NCBI RefSeq assembly: GCF_905397435.1
Contig: NZ_CAJPVI010000051.1
Span: 1 to 61,691 of the forward strand
Reading direction: 5' to 3'
DNA from: Cupriavidus numazuensis
Lineage (GTDB): Bacteria > Pseudomonadota > Gammaproteobacteria > Burkholderiales > Burkholderiaceae
Length of the DNA: 61,691 nucleotides
Shown here: in pieces, positions 35,452-43,793 of the stretch
Layout of the letters: every line of letters begins with the position of its first letter
How positions within the stretch are numbered: position 1 is the stretch's first letter
Notes under the pieces: model-generated
The model's input: only the letters and a program-made list of their open reading frames with translations
Databases searched by the model: none
Told to the model about the DNA's origin: nothing
Position numbers and translations under genes: made by a program

Positions 35452-35514
35452 GGCGCACAAACGAAAAACTATGGCGCCTCAAATGAAAAGGCCCATGCAC
35501 CGGCCCCCTATAGT
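35452..35514 (+). promoter_or_regulatory. Direct-repeat operator and promoter of the right QOR gene
   Basis: Unit 1 (GGCGCACAAACGAAAAACT) starts at 35452 and unit 2 (GGCGCCTCAAATGAAAAGG) at 35473, 21 bp apart; TATAGT at 35509-35514 begins 36 bp after unit 2. This matches the operator before the right BKACE gene base for base in geometry. The other parts of the 35276-35612 gap are a terminator and a short untranslated leader with AGGAG before the QOR start. Confidence 0.8.
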
Positions 35515-35612
35515 GGAGCCCATGGCGAACAGCCTGGAATGCCGGCTTTACGCGAGCGTGCCGCGGTCGCCCGGTAACACCAACCAATCACAGAAGGAAT
35601 CAGGAGACAAAG

Positions 35613-36593
35613 ATGGCTAAAGCTGTCCGCTTTTATGAAACCGGTGGTCCCGAGGTCCTCCGTTATGAAGATGTCGAAGTCGGCGAACCGGGACCGGGTC
35701 AGGTCCGGCTGCGCCATGAGGCTGTCGGCCTGAACTTTGCCGATATCTATTTCCGTACCGGCCTGTATCCGGCGCCGCTGCCATCGGGTATCGGCACCGA
35801 GGGCGCCGGTGTAGTGGAGGCCGTGGGCCCCGGAGTGACCAATGTGTCGGTCGGCGACCGCGTGACTTACACCGGCGCCTTCAATACGTTGGGTGCCTAC
35901 TGCACCGACCGTCTGATTCCCGCCGCCCCGCTGATCCGCCTGCCAGACGGCATTGCCTGCGAGACTGCCGCAGCCATGACCATGCGCGGTCTCACGTCGG
36001 CCTACCTGATGCGCCGCATCTATGACTACAAGCGAGGCGACACCATCCTGCTGCACGCCGCCGCGGGCGGGGTCGGGCTGATCGTGTCGCAATGGGCCAA
36101 GCTGCTCGGGCTGACGGTGATCGGCACAGTCTCCAGCGAAGCCAAGGCCGAGGTGGCGCGCGCCCACGGCTGCGACCACACCATCAACTACAGCACCGAG
36201 GACATCGCCAAGCGCGTGCGCGAGCTGACCGATGGCGTGGGGGTCAACGTGGTGCTCGATAGTGTCGGCAAAGACACCTTCGAAGCCAGCCTCGACTCCG
36301 TCAAGCGCCGGGGCCTCATTGTTTGCGTCGGCACCTCGTCGGGCCCGATCCCGCCGTTCAATCCGCACATCCTGGGCCTCAAGGGATCGCCGTACCTGAC
36401 GCGGCCGGCGCTGGCCGACTACATTGCCGACCCGGCCGAAAAGGCGGCACTGGCCGGAGAGTTGTTCGACCACGTGGCTTCCGGCCGCATCCGCATTGAA
36501 ATCAACCAGCGCTACACGCTGCAGGATGCGGCGCAGGCGCATCGCGACCTGGAGTCGCGCAAGACGACCGGCTCGTCGGTCTTCGTGCTCTGA
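35613..36593 (+). CDS. Zeta-crystallin-type quinone oxidoreductase, right copy
   Basis: A 326-residue QOR of the MDR family, paralogous to the left copy. Seen: FYETGGPEVLRYEDVEVGEP, NFADIYFRTGLYPAPLPSGIG, LHAAAGGVGLIVSQWAKLLG (nucleotide-binding), VVLDSVGKDTFEASLDSVK, and LQDAAQAHRDLESRKTTGS at the C-terminus. No zinc site. AGGAG precedes the ATG. It is the first gene of a second transcription unit in the right module and has its own copy of the operator. TauD follows after 21 bp. Its substrate might be an enone or quinone formed downstream of the dioxygenase. Confidence 0.92.
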   Translation: MAKAVRFYETGGPEVLRYEDVEVGEPGPGQVRLRHEAVGLNFADIYFRTGLYPAPLPSGIGTEGAGVVEAVGPGVTNVSVGDRVTYTGAFNTLGAYCTDRLIPAAPLIRLPDGIACETAAAMTMRGLTSAYLMRRIYDYKRGDTILLHAAAGGVGLIVSQWAKLLGLTVIGTVSSEAKAEVARAHGCDHTINYSTEDIAKRVRELTDGVGVNVVLDSVGKDTFEASLDSVKRRGLIVCVGTSSGPIPPFNPHILGLKGSPYLTRPALADYIADPAEKAALAGELFDHVASGRIRIEINQRYTLQDAAQAHRDLESRKTTGSSVFVL

Positions 36594-36614
36594 CTAGCGA
36601 AGGAGAACCCTATC

Positions 36615-37463
36615 ATGCGTATCGAGCAACTCACCTGTGCGCTTGGCGCCGAAATCACCGGCGTGAAGCTGTCCGACGCGGTTCATGACGACGGGCTGTT
36701 CGCCGAACTCCGTGCCGCGCTGCTGAAGCACCGCGTCATCTTCCTGCGCGACCAGGACATCAGCCGCGCCGACCATGTGGCATTCGCCCGCCGTTTCGGC
36801 GACCTGGGAGACCACCCGGTCGCCGGCAGCGACCCGGAGAATCCCGGTCTGGTGCGGATCTACCGCACGCCAGAGCAGCCGAACGATCGCTACGAAAATG
36901 CGTGGCATTCCGATTCCACCTGGCGCGAAGCCCCGCCGTGGGGTGCAGTACTGCGCTGCGTCGAATGTCCGCCCGTCGGCGGCGACACCATGTGGGCCAA
37001 CATGGTGTTGGCGTATGAACGCTTGCCCGAGCACGTCAAGACCGAAATCGCGGACCTGCGTGCCCGCCACAGCATCGAAGCGACTTTTGGCGCCGTGATG
37101 CCCATCGAAAAGCGGTTGGCCCTCCACGCTCAATACCCTGATGCCGAGCATCCGGTTGTCCGCACGCATCCCGAGACCGGCGAAAAGGTCCTCTATGTGA
37201 ACGTCTTCACGACCCACTTCACGAACTTCCATACACCGGCCCGCGTCCGCTATGGCGCCGATGCCAACCCCGGCGCCGCCGACCTGCTGCGCTACCTGAT
37301 CAGCCAGGCTGCCATCCCCGAATACCAGGTGCGTTGGCGCTGGCAGCCCAACAGCGTGGCGATCTGGGACAACAGCGCGACGCAGCACTACGCCGTCATG
37401 GACTATCCGCCGTGTCATCGAAAGATGGAGCGCGCCGGCATCATCGGAAGCAAGCCTTTCTGA
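36615..37463 (+). CDS. TauD/TfdA-type 2-oxoglutarate dioxygenase, right copy
   Basis: A 282-residue Fe(II)/2-oxoglutarate dioxygenase, very similar along its whole length to the left copy. The metal triad is H-x-D in NAWHSDSTWREAPP and the His in WDNSATQHYAVMDY; the co-substrate Arg is in RKMERAGI. FLRDQDISRADHVAFARRFG and FTTHFTNFHTPARVRYG are also shared. Differences cluster in a few positions such as VAGSDPENPG and AVMPIEKRLALHAQ, which might tune specificity. It lies 21 bp after QOR and 8 bp before the AMP-ligase, so these three are one operon. Confidence 0.92.
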   Translation: MRIEQLTCALGAEITGVKLSDAVHDDGLFAELRAALLKHRVIFLRDQDISRADHVAFARRFGDLGDHPVAGSDPENPGLVRIYRTPEQPNDRYENAWHSDSTWREAPPWGAVLRCVECPPVGGDTMWANMVLAYERLPEHVKTEIADLRARHSIEATFGAVMPIEKRLALHAQYPDAEHPVVRTHPETGEKVLYVNVFTTHFTNFHTPARVRYGADANPGAADLLRYLISQAAIPEYQVRWRWQPNSVAIWDNSATQHYAVMDYPPCHRKMERAGIIGSKPF

Positions 37464-37471
37464 GCACAGAC

Positions 37472-39121
37472 ATGCAAGAGAACCTGATCACGCCGACGCC
37501 GTCGGCCTATACCTTTCCGCTGCTCATCAAGCAGTTGCTGCTCAATGCGCTGAGCATCCACGGCGACCAGCAGATTACATACCGAGGCGAGCGGCGCTAC
37601 AGCTTCCGGCAGTTCCGCGAGCGCATCGGCCAGCTTGCATCGGTCCTGGATGGTCTGGACGTACGTCATGGCACCACCGTCGCGGTCATGGACTGGGACA
37701 GCCACCGCTACCTCGAAAGCTATTTCGCCATCCCGATGATGGGCGCCACGCTCTTCACGGTCAATGTGCGGCTGTCGGCGCAGCAGATCCTCTATACGCT
37801 GAACGACTCGAAGGCAGAAGTCGTCCTCGTGCATGCGGATTTCGTCCCCATGCTGGAGGAGATCCAGGCAGACCTGAAGTCGCTACGCCATGTGATCGTC
37901 ATCGCTGACGGGGAAGCGGTCCCCGCCAATACCCTCCCGGTGGACGGCGAGTACGAAGCGCTGATGGTCCAAGCGTCGGCGGAGTTCGACTTCCCCGACT
38001 TCGACGAGCGTACCAAAGCCGCGACGTTCTACACGACCGGCACAACCGGCGATCCCAAGGGCGTGGCCTACAGCCACCGCGACATCGTCATGCACGCCAT
38101 GTCCACCGCCATGAGCCTGTGCTCGCCGCGCGAGGGGCAGCGCCTGCATCGCGAGGATGTCTACATGCCAATCACGCCGATGTTCCACGTGCTCGCCTGG
38201 GGTATGCCGTACATCGCGATCATGCTGGGGCTCAAGACCGTGCTGCCGGGACGCTACGTTCCCGAGCGGCTGGTTGGCCTGCGCGAATCCGAAGGCGTCA
38301 CGTTCTCCCATTGTGTGCCGACCATCCTCCAGATGCTGCTGCAAGCCGCGGATGCGCAGGGAATGGACCTGTCCGGCTGGAAGCTGATGATCGGTGGCTC
38401 CGCCATGTCCCCCGCCTTGTGCGAGGCGGCGCTCGAGCACGGCATGGACGTCTTTACTGCCTATGGCATGTCGGAGACCGGACCCATTGTTTCGCTTGCG
38501 CAACTGCCGCCGGGATACCGGCCAAAGGATCGCCAGGAAGAAGTGCGGATGCGCTGCGCCACGGGTCGCCCGGTCCCGTTCGTCGACTTCCGCATCGTCG
38601 ACGGCAACATGAACGATGTTCCCCATGATGGGAAACAGCAGGGAGAAATCGTCCTGCGCTCACCATTCCTGACGAAAGCCTATGTTGGGAAGCCACAGGC
38701 ATCGGAAGAGTTGTGGGCCGGCGGCTATCTGCATACGCAGGACATCGCAGTCAGGGGCCAGGACGGGTTCGTACGGATCGTGGATCGCATCAAGGACGTG
38801 ATCAAGACGGGTGGTGAGTGGGTGTCTTCCATCGAGGTAGAAAGCCTGATTGCCAGCGTGCCCGGGGTCCAGGAGTGCGCGGTGGTCGGCGTGCCCGACG
38901 AGAAGTGGGGCGAACGACCGATGGCCTTCGTCGTGCAAAAGCCCGATGCGAGCATGGGCGCAGAGGGGATTCGTCACGCACTGATGGCGCATGTCGAATC
39001 GAACCGGATCAGCAAGTACGCTGTTCCCGCCCCAGACCGCATTGCGTTCGTTGCCGAAATCCCGAAGACGAGCGTCGGGAAGATCAACAAGAAGCTGCTG
39101 CGCGAGCGTGCCGTCCAATAA
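37472..39121 (+). CDS. AMP-forming acyl-CoA ligase (medium-chain/AlkK-like)
   Basis: A 549-residue ANL-superfamily ligase. Seen: the P-loop TFYTTGTTGDPKGVAYSHR, PMFHVLAWGMPYIAIMLG, the Gly-rich and adenine-binding TAYGMSETGPIVSLAQL, YLHTQDIAVRGQDGFVRIVDR with the hinge Asp-Arg, IKTGGEWVSSIEVE, and the catalytic Lys of TSVGKINKKLLRE. It resembles fatty-acyl-CoA synthetases of the AlkK/long- and medium-chain group. It probably activates a carboxylic acid formed by the TauD/QOR steps. The ATG at 37472 is 8 bp after the TauD stop; the longer frame from 37334 lies within TauD and is ignored. Confidence 0.9.
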   Translation: MQENLITPTPSAYTFPLLIKQLLLNALSIHGDQQITYRGERRYSFRQFRERIGQLASVLDGLDVRHGTTVAVMDWDSHRYLESYFAIPMMGATLFTVNVRLSAQQILYTLNDSKAEVVLVHADFVPMLEEIQADLKSLRHVIVIADGEAVPANTLPVDGEYEALMVQASAEFDFPDFDERTKAATFYTTGTTGDPKGVAYSHRDIVMHAMSTAMSLCSPREGQRLHREDVYMPITPMFHVLAWGMPYIAIMLGLKTVLPGRYVPERLVGLRESEGVTFSHCVPTILQMLLQAADAQGMDLSGWKLMIGGSAMSPALCEAALEHGMDVFTAYGMSETGPIVSLAQLPPGYRPKDRQEEVRMRCATGRPVPFVDFRIVDGNMNDVPHDGKQQGEIVLRSPFLTKAYVGKPQASEELWAGGYLHTQDIAVRGQDGFVRIVDRIKDVIKTGGEWVSSIEVESLIASVPGVQECAVVGVPDEKWGERPMAFVVQKPDASMGAEGIRHALMAHVESNRISKYAVPAPDRIAFVAEIPKTSVGKINKKLLRERAVQ

Positions 39122-39140
39122 CCTATCCCTGGAGACCCGC

Positions 39141-39557
39141 ATGAAGGCTGCACCCGAGCGAACCGCCACTCCCGTCTGCGATGAATTGCGGGTCAATGGC
39201 TACTGGAATCCCGACTGGGATGCCGCTGCAGAACTCGATCCGGTCTGGACGGAACGGTTCGTGGCGATGGGTATGCATCCGCTGAAGGCGGGCGTGCTGG
39301 ATCCGAGGGTGATCGAGTTGATCTGCATCGCCGTGGACGCATCCTGTACGCACCTGTACGCGTCCGGTACCCAGCGCCATATCCGCAAGGCGCTCGAACT
39401 CGGAGCCACCCAGGAACAGATCACCTCTGTACTGCAACTCGTCAGCGTGCTCGGCATCCACACAATGAGTCTCGGTGGACCGCTCCTGCTCGAAGAGCTG
39501 GAGCGCGCGCGCCAGGACTCTGACACCGGGGACGCCGACGAGCGTGCGGTGGCCTGA
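39141..39557 (+). CDS. Carboxymuconolactone decarboxylase/AhpD-like protein
   Basis: A 138-residue all-helical protein of the CMD family. Seen: LKAGVLDPRVIELICIAVDASCTHLY with the conserved Glu and a single Cys, HIRKALELGATQEQITSVLQL and GIHTMSLGGPLLLEEL. The second Cys of the AhpD C-x-x-C redox motif is replaced, so a peroxidase-reducing role is unlikely; a decarboxylase or hydratase-like role is closer to the family's gamma-CMD branch. GGAG precedes the ATG by 8 bases and 19 bp separate it from the ligase stop. It is the next-to-last gene of the operon. Confidence 0.8.
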   Translation: MKAAPERTATPVCDELRVNGYWNPDWDAAAELDPVWTERFVAMGMHPLKAGVLDPRVIELICIAVDASCTHLYASGTQRHIRKALELGATQEQITSVLQLVSVLGIHTMSLGGPLLLEELERARQDSDTGDADERAVA

Positions 39558-39571
39558 CGGAGGAAACACAA

Positions 39572-39904
39572 ATGGACGCCATACAAAAGCCAGTTACGGT
39601 CGCCCGGACGGACGAACTCCCACCCGGCCAGCGCAAGCTCGTCTTCATTGATGGCAGGAGCATCGTGCTACTCAACATCGATGGGACGTTCCACGCCATC
39701 GACAACTCGTGTCCGCACAATGGGGCTTCCCTGGCTGGCGGAAAGCTGGAGGGGAGTGTCCTGCAATGCCCCGCCCACGGCCTGCGGTTCGACCTGTCCA
39801 GGCCCTGCGAGCCCGGCTCGGCCAGCCTGTGCTTGCGCAAGTTTGCAGTCGAGGCGACCGGGGACAGTGTGACATTGCTGGTGGATGCTGCCGGCACGCC
39901 GTGA
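39572..39904 (+). CDS. Rieske-type [2Fe-2S] ferredoxin
   Basis: A 110-residue electron carrier. The cluster motif is complete: C-x-H in SCPHNGASLAGG (about residues 46-48) and C-x-x-H in LQCPAHGLRFDL (about residues 66-69). The remainder is a beta fold with EATGDSVTLLVDAAG at the end. Such proteins pass electrons to Rieske or other oxygenases. It closes the QOR-TauD-ligase-CMD operon, although no oxygenase alpha subunit is in that operon; the nearest are at 42.5 and 58.6 kb. A hairpin 3 bp after the stop probably ends transcription. Confidence 0.9.
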   Translation: MDAIQKPVTVARTDELPPGQRKLVFIDGRSIVLLNIDGTFHAIDNSCPHNGASLAGGKLEGSVLQCPAHGLRFDLSRPCEPGSASLCLRKFAVEATGDSVTLLVDAAGTP

Positions 39905-39907
39905 TCC

Positions 39908-39927
39908 GGGGGCAAGTGAAAGCCCCC
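39908..39927 (+). terminator. Hairpin ending the right BKACE module
   Basis: GGGGGC and GCCCCC form a perfect 6 bp G+C stem with an 8-base loop just after the Rieske ferredoxin stop. There is no T-run, yet its position fits a terminator of this operon. Confidence 0.5.
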
Positions 39928-40006
39928 CAGAGGGAGAACTAGCGGAATTTGCAATGCGGGCTCGGATTCATCCGACGTGATAACGGAAAAATGCCGGACA
40001 ACTGTC

Positions 40007-40714
40007 ATGCCAAACCAGACCAAATCGAGCCGAGGACTATTTTCCACCTTGTCCAAATTGCACAAGGAGGTCCGCGAAATGACCAGGCAAGTGTCGGGTC
40101 TGGCCATGGAGTGGGCTCGCCATGGCGATGCTGACTATGTAGCGTATGCCGCTACGCTCATTGATGAGCGGATCAACCGAGCCAATGCTCGTGAACGGGT
40201 CATCTGCTTTGCGTCGGCGGCAGAATTCGGTCTGTCCCTACGCCACCAAGGTGAACGTTGCAGGGTGGCAGCCTTGGACACCGGTTGCGATGCGATAAGA
40301 ATTCTGTACTGGGCTGCCATTCGTCGCATGCAGAATCACAGGACCTGCGTGTCACCGAAAGCAGAAACAGCCGATGTACCGACAAACGGACCACTCACCC
40401 CGATGAGATCACGCATGTTCCATGGCTGCGTCACTGAGGGTGGCTGGGCCGGTGCAGCTTTGCCGGAGCCTGCACTTTGCAAGCGTTGCGAAGAGCTACA
40501 TGCCGATTCGCACTGCGCCAGCGGCCATGAGTCAATGCGCCCGGTCTCCGGGAAATACTTTCGTCGCATTGGCGGTAGCGTACTTTCGGAAGCGCAGGAG
40601 CATCAATGCAGGCTGTGCGAGACAACCTGGACACGGCACAGAAATGGAGCAAATCTCTTCGCAACATGGTCCATAAAAAAAAACAAAAAATCGAGGGACA
40701 CTGGCGGCATTTGA
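40007..40714 (+). CDS. Hypothetical protein with C-terminal Cys/His motifs
   Basis: A 235-residue protein I cannot assign. The N-terminal half is helical (LSKLHKEVREMTRQVSGLAM, then ARHGDADYVAYAATLIDERI). The C-terminal part contains CKRCEELH and a later QCRLCETTWTRHR, a pattern that could bind zinc. Similar Cys-rich tails are common in uncharacterised Ralstonia and Cupriavidus proteins. The start is uncertain; the ATG at 40007 is taken. It ends in a Lys-rich tail in an A-tract. It stands alone between the BKACE operon and the broken Crp-type gene. Confidence 0.45.
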   Translation: MPNQTKSSRGLFSTLSKLHKEVREMTRQVSGLAMEWARHGDADYVAYAATLIDERINRANARERVICFASAAEFGLSLRHQGERCRVAALDTGCDAIRILYWAAIRRMQNHRTCVSPKAETADVPTNGPLTPMRSRMFHGCVTEGGWAGAALPEPALCKRCEELHADSHCASGHESMRPVSGKYFRRIGGSVLSEAQEHQCRLCETTWTRHRNGANLFATWSIKKNKKSRDTGGI

Positions 40715-40770
40715 GTTCCTGATTGAATAGCACCGTCCTACGCCCTCACCCTCCAGTTGGCCACCCGCAC

Positions 40771-41468
40771 ATGAGCAATATCGTCGCCCGGCTAGCGGTC
40801 ACGCAGTCCGAACTCTTTGCCCAGTGGCCCGCGACTGCGATCGCACGGCTTATAGACGCTGCCGACGTCGTAACGATGGAGGCGAACGCCTGCGTCAAGC
40901 GGTCAGGCGAGACCGCTGATTACCTTTACCTTGTTGCAGCGGGTCCGTTCACCTGTCCCGCGTGTCGACATCAGGGCGCGTGTATACCTCCTGGTTGTAT
41001 TTCGCCGGGGACTTCCATGGAATCGGGCCGGCACTGACGAACTCCCCACTCATCTATACAGCAACCTGCAAGCAGCCGACGACGCTGGTGAGGATTCCGG
41101 CCAACGTACTGCGCGAACTTGTCTACAGAGATGGGCGGCTGGCGATCGGCCTGTTCGCCGCCCTGGATCGTCGGTACCGCGAGGCTCTTTGGCGCCACGA
41201 AAGCGCAACCATGCTTCCCACACACGAGCGGGTTGCCGATCTTCTGCGCTCATTCATGGCCCGCAATATCCCTTCCTGCACCGCTGGCGACGTCAAACTG
41301 TCGCAAGATGAGATCGCAACGCTGCTCGGCGTGCGCCGGCAAGTAGTGAACCGTGCGCTACGCAAGTTGGAAGCCGATGGCATCGTACGGATCCAGTATG
41401 GCGGCCTGACTGTGCTAGATGTGGCAAAACTGTCAGCCCTGGCGCCGACGTTCGAGGGGCCAGACTAG
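40771..41468 (+). pseudogene. Frameshifted Crp/Fnr-family regulator
   Basis: The N-terminal frame reads MSNIVARLAVTQSELFAQWP through SGETADYLYLVAAG, the start of a cyclic-nucleotide-binding-type barrel. At about 40940 the frame is lost, and the next frame continues the domain as SVHLSRVSTSGRVYTSWLYF, AGDFHGIGPALTNS, and on to the HTH LSQDEIATLLGVRRQVVNRA and ADGIVRIQYGGLTVLD. Losing one base in GCGGGTCC explains the break; restoring it would give about 230 residues. The downstream part from GTG 40962 could still be made alone. Either a pseudogene or a sequencing error; a different, intact Crp-type gene is at 49599. Confidence 0.75.
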
Positions 41469-41697
41469 TCGGCTTCACGTAATGGAAAGCTGTGGCGAGG
41501 TGAAGAGATAGCGATCGCTGCGCCGGTCCGCCGGGATTGTCCAAAGTGCCCATGCCCTTGGGCGGGTTCACCTGCCTCGTCGACAGAGCGCCGACGAAAG
41601 TACCAAACGATACAGTTCGCCGCTTGCTCGAGTCGACTGTGGCGCCGCTCCGCACCAGAATTCAATCAACCGTATTGACGGAACTGGAGGCAGGAGA

Positions 41698-42540
41698 ATG
41701 CGCGAAGACTACATCAGGCTTGGAAGGTTTCAGACCGGCGACCGGATCGTGACGGGTTGCTTGGACGGAGATGAAATCATTGTGGTGCATGAGAGCGACG
41801 CGTTGCCGAAGGTGCTCGCGTCCGGGATTCCAGTCGGCGTGTCCCGCATACCAATGCGTGAAGCGGTAATGCTGCCCCCTGTTGATCCCTCCGCGCGGAT
41901 CTTTGCGGTTGCGATCAACTACCGGGCGCATGGTGTCGAGTCGGCGGCGAAGCCGCCGGAACGCCCTCTCATCTTCTACAAGGCTCCCTCAAACTTCGTG
42001 GCGCACGGCGGTGTGCTGAATCCAAATCGGGACGTCACTGCAAAACTCGATTACGAAGGCGAGATTGCGGTCGTCATCGGTCGTCAGTGCAAGAATGTGA
42101 GGCCGGAGGACGCGCTAGGTTACGTCGCCGGCATCTGCGCGCTCAATGATGGGTCGGCTCGTGACCTGGTAAAGCTTCCTGCCGGCGACAGCTTCTGGCC
42201 GGACTGGACGGCGGCCAAGGGGCTCGATGGTGCGTCTGCGCTCGGACCGACCATCGCCTGCGGCAAAGCACTGATTGATGCCCTGCAACGCCGGACCTTG
42301 AAGATCACTACCCGCCTTAACGGCGACGTCGTGCAAGAAGGTTCCATGGTCGACATGATCTTCTCGACCGAGCAGATCATCGCCACGCTCTCGTCGTACA
42401 TGACTCTGCTGCCTGGAGACGTCATTGCGACAGGGACACCTGCCGGTGTCGGCGCCACAAGCAATCGCTTCCTGAAAAAGGGTGATGTCCTGGACATTGA
42501 GGTTACCGGTATTGACACATTGCGTGTGAAGGTGGGCTAA
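41698..42540 (+). CDS. FAH-family hydrolase (2-hydroxyhepta-2,4-diene-1,7-dioate isomerase-like)
   Basis: A 280-residue fumarylacetoacetate-hydrolase-fold enzyme. Seen: IFAVAINYRAHGVES, PLIFYKAPSNFVAHGG, the metal-binding LDYEGEIAVVIGRQCKNV with acidic ligands, ALNDGSARDL, GPTIACGKALIDALQRRTLKI and the closing LLPGDVIATGTPAGVG. The family hydrolyses or decarboxylates ring-cleavage products of aromatic degradation and needs Mg or Mn. GGAGG lies 5-6 bases before the ATG. It begins the FAH-Rieske oxygenase-Bug-SDR operon, with 2 bp to the oxygenase gene. The fold also includes oxaloacetate decarboxylases and acylpyruvases, so the substrate is open. Confidence 0.88.
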   Translation: MREDYIRLGRFQTGDRIVTGCLDGDEIIVVHESDALPKVLASGIPVGVSRIPMREAVMLPPVDPSARIFAVAINYRAHGVESAAKPPERPLIFYKAPSNFVAHGGVLNPNRDVTAKLDYEGEIAVVIGRQCKNVRPEDALGYVAGICALNDGSARDLVKLPAGDSFWPDWTAAKGLDGASALGPTIACGKALIDALQRRTLKITTRLNGDVVQEGSMVDMIFSTEQIIATLSSYMTLLPGDVIATGTPAGVGATSNRFLKKGDVLDIEVTGIDTLRVKVG

Positions 42541-42542
42541 CC

Positions 42543-43745
42543 ATGACTGCAAGCAACACGAGTCCCGCGGAGTACAGAATGAATCGCGAAACCAAGCTCA
42601 CTCAACTGGCGCAGACTGGCGCAGGCACGCCTATGGGCCGACTGTTGCGTCGCTTCTGGCATCCTGTGGCGCTGTCGCGCGACGTCGCTCGGGGTAGCGC
42701 CAAGGCAGTTCGCCTGCTGAGCGAGGATCTCACACTCTATCGCGGCGAGAGCGGAGACCCGCACCTCGTGGCGGGGCGCTGCGCACACCGCCTGACGATG
42801 CTACATACCGGATGGATCGAAGGCGAAGAGATTCGCTGTATGTACCATGGCTGGAAGTTCGACGGCGGCGGTCGCTGTGTCGAGCGGCCCGCCGAACGTC
42901 ATGGTCGAGAGGCAAATATCCGCATCGATGCCTATCCGGTGCGCGAGTATTCCGGAGTGATTTTCGCGTACCTCGGGGAAGGCGAGGCTCCGGAGTTCGA
43001 CTTGCCTCGTAAGGCAGTATTCGAAACGCCTGGCATGATGCTCTTCCAGCGCAAGGAAATCTGGCCGTGCAACTGGGTTCAGCACGTCGAAAATTCACTG
43101 GATGCTGTGCATGTAAGCTTCGCACACCAGATGGGGAAGGTCGGTGTCTTTGGCGAAGTCATCACTACCGACGTGCCGGAATTGAGCTACCGCGAGACAG
43201 AGGCTGGCATCTGCCAGACAGCCGTGCGCGCCAATTCGCAAGTGCGGGTGAGCGACTGGACGTTTCCCTACTGCAACCACGTCACTATGCCCGGCGTCAA
43301 TCCCGGGGATCCGTGGACCGAGGTTTCCCACTGGATGGTACCGATCGACGATTCGCATACGATGCGTCTTGCGCTCTTCGCGGCCCCTTGCACCGTGCCG
43401 GAGATCGACCACAAGCTTACCGGCTACTTTCGTGAATGCGAGAACTACAACGCCGCGGACTATCACGATGACCTTTTCGCCGGGCATTACCCTACCGATC
43501 CGTTGGTCCGGCTCACGAGCGCGCAGGACTATGTGGCACTCATCGGGCAGGGAGTCATTGCGGACCGCATAAACGAGTGTCTGGGTGCGTCGGATGTCGG
43601 CGTTGCCATGCTGCGACGAATCCTGTTGCGCGAGATGGACGCGATCGAAGCTGACTCTCCTGCCAAGGCGTGGCGCCGCCTTGATCGTCCTTCGGTACTG
43701 TTCAAGCAGCGGAATGAGGAATCCGACAAGAAGGTCACATTGTAG
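42543..43745 (+). CDS. Rieske non-haem iron oxygenase, alpha subunit (1)
   Basis: A 400-residue ring-hydroxylating or O-demethylating oxygenase. The Rieske cluster is bound by C-x-H in GRCAHRLTMLHTG (about residues 81-83) and C-x2-H in IRCMYHGWKFDG. The mononuclear iron site is in VQHVENSLDAVHVSFAHQ with the bridging Asp and two His. The alpha-only, roughly 400-residue build matches the phthalate-4,5-dioxygenase/vanillate demethylase group, which uses a PDR-type reductase; one is encoded at 47072. It follows the FAH gene by 2 bp and precedes a Bug receptor. Confidence 0.9.
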   Translation: MTASNTSPAEYRMNRETKLTQLAQTGAGTPMGRLLRRFWHPVALSRDVARGSAKAVRLLSEDLTLYRGESGDPHLVAGRCAHRLTMLHTGWIEGEEIRCMYHGWKFDGGGRCVERPAERHGREANIRIDAYPVREYSGVIFAYLGEGEAPEFDLPRKAVFETPGMMLFQRKEIWPCNWVQHVENSLDAVHVSFAHQMGKVGVFGEVITTDVPELSYRETEAGICQTAVRANSQVRVSDWTFPYCNHVTMPGVNPGDPWTEVSHWMVPIDDSHTMRLALFAAPCTVPEIDHKLTGYFRECENYNAADYHDDLFAGHYPTDPLVRLTSAQDYVALIGQGVIADRINECLGASDVGVAMLRRILLREMDAIEADSPAKAWRRLDRPSVLFKQRNEESDKKVTL

Positions 43746-43793
43746 ATGCGCAGCGAATTCATGAGCGCAGCCGATGATGCAAAAGGAGACAAG

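Noticed and set aside
34004..35587. A 527-codon minus-strand frame opposite acetoacetyl-CoA synthetase
   Set aside because: Same antisense signature; no recognisable domain, while the plus strand has full ligase motifs.
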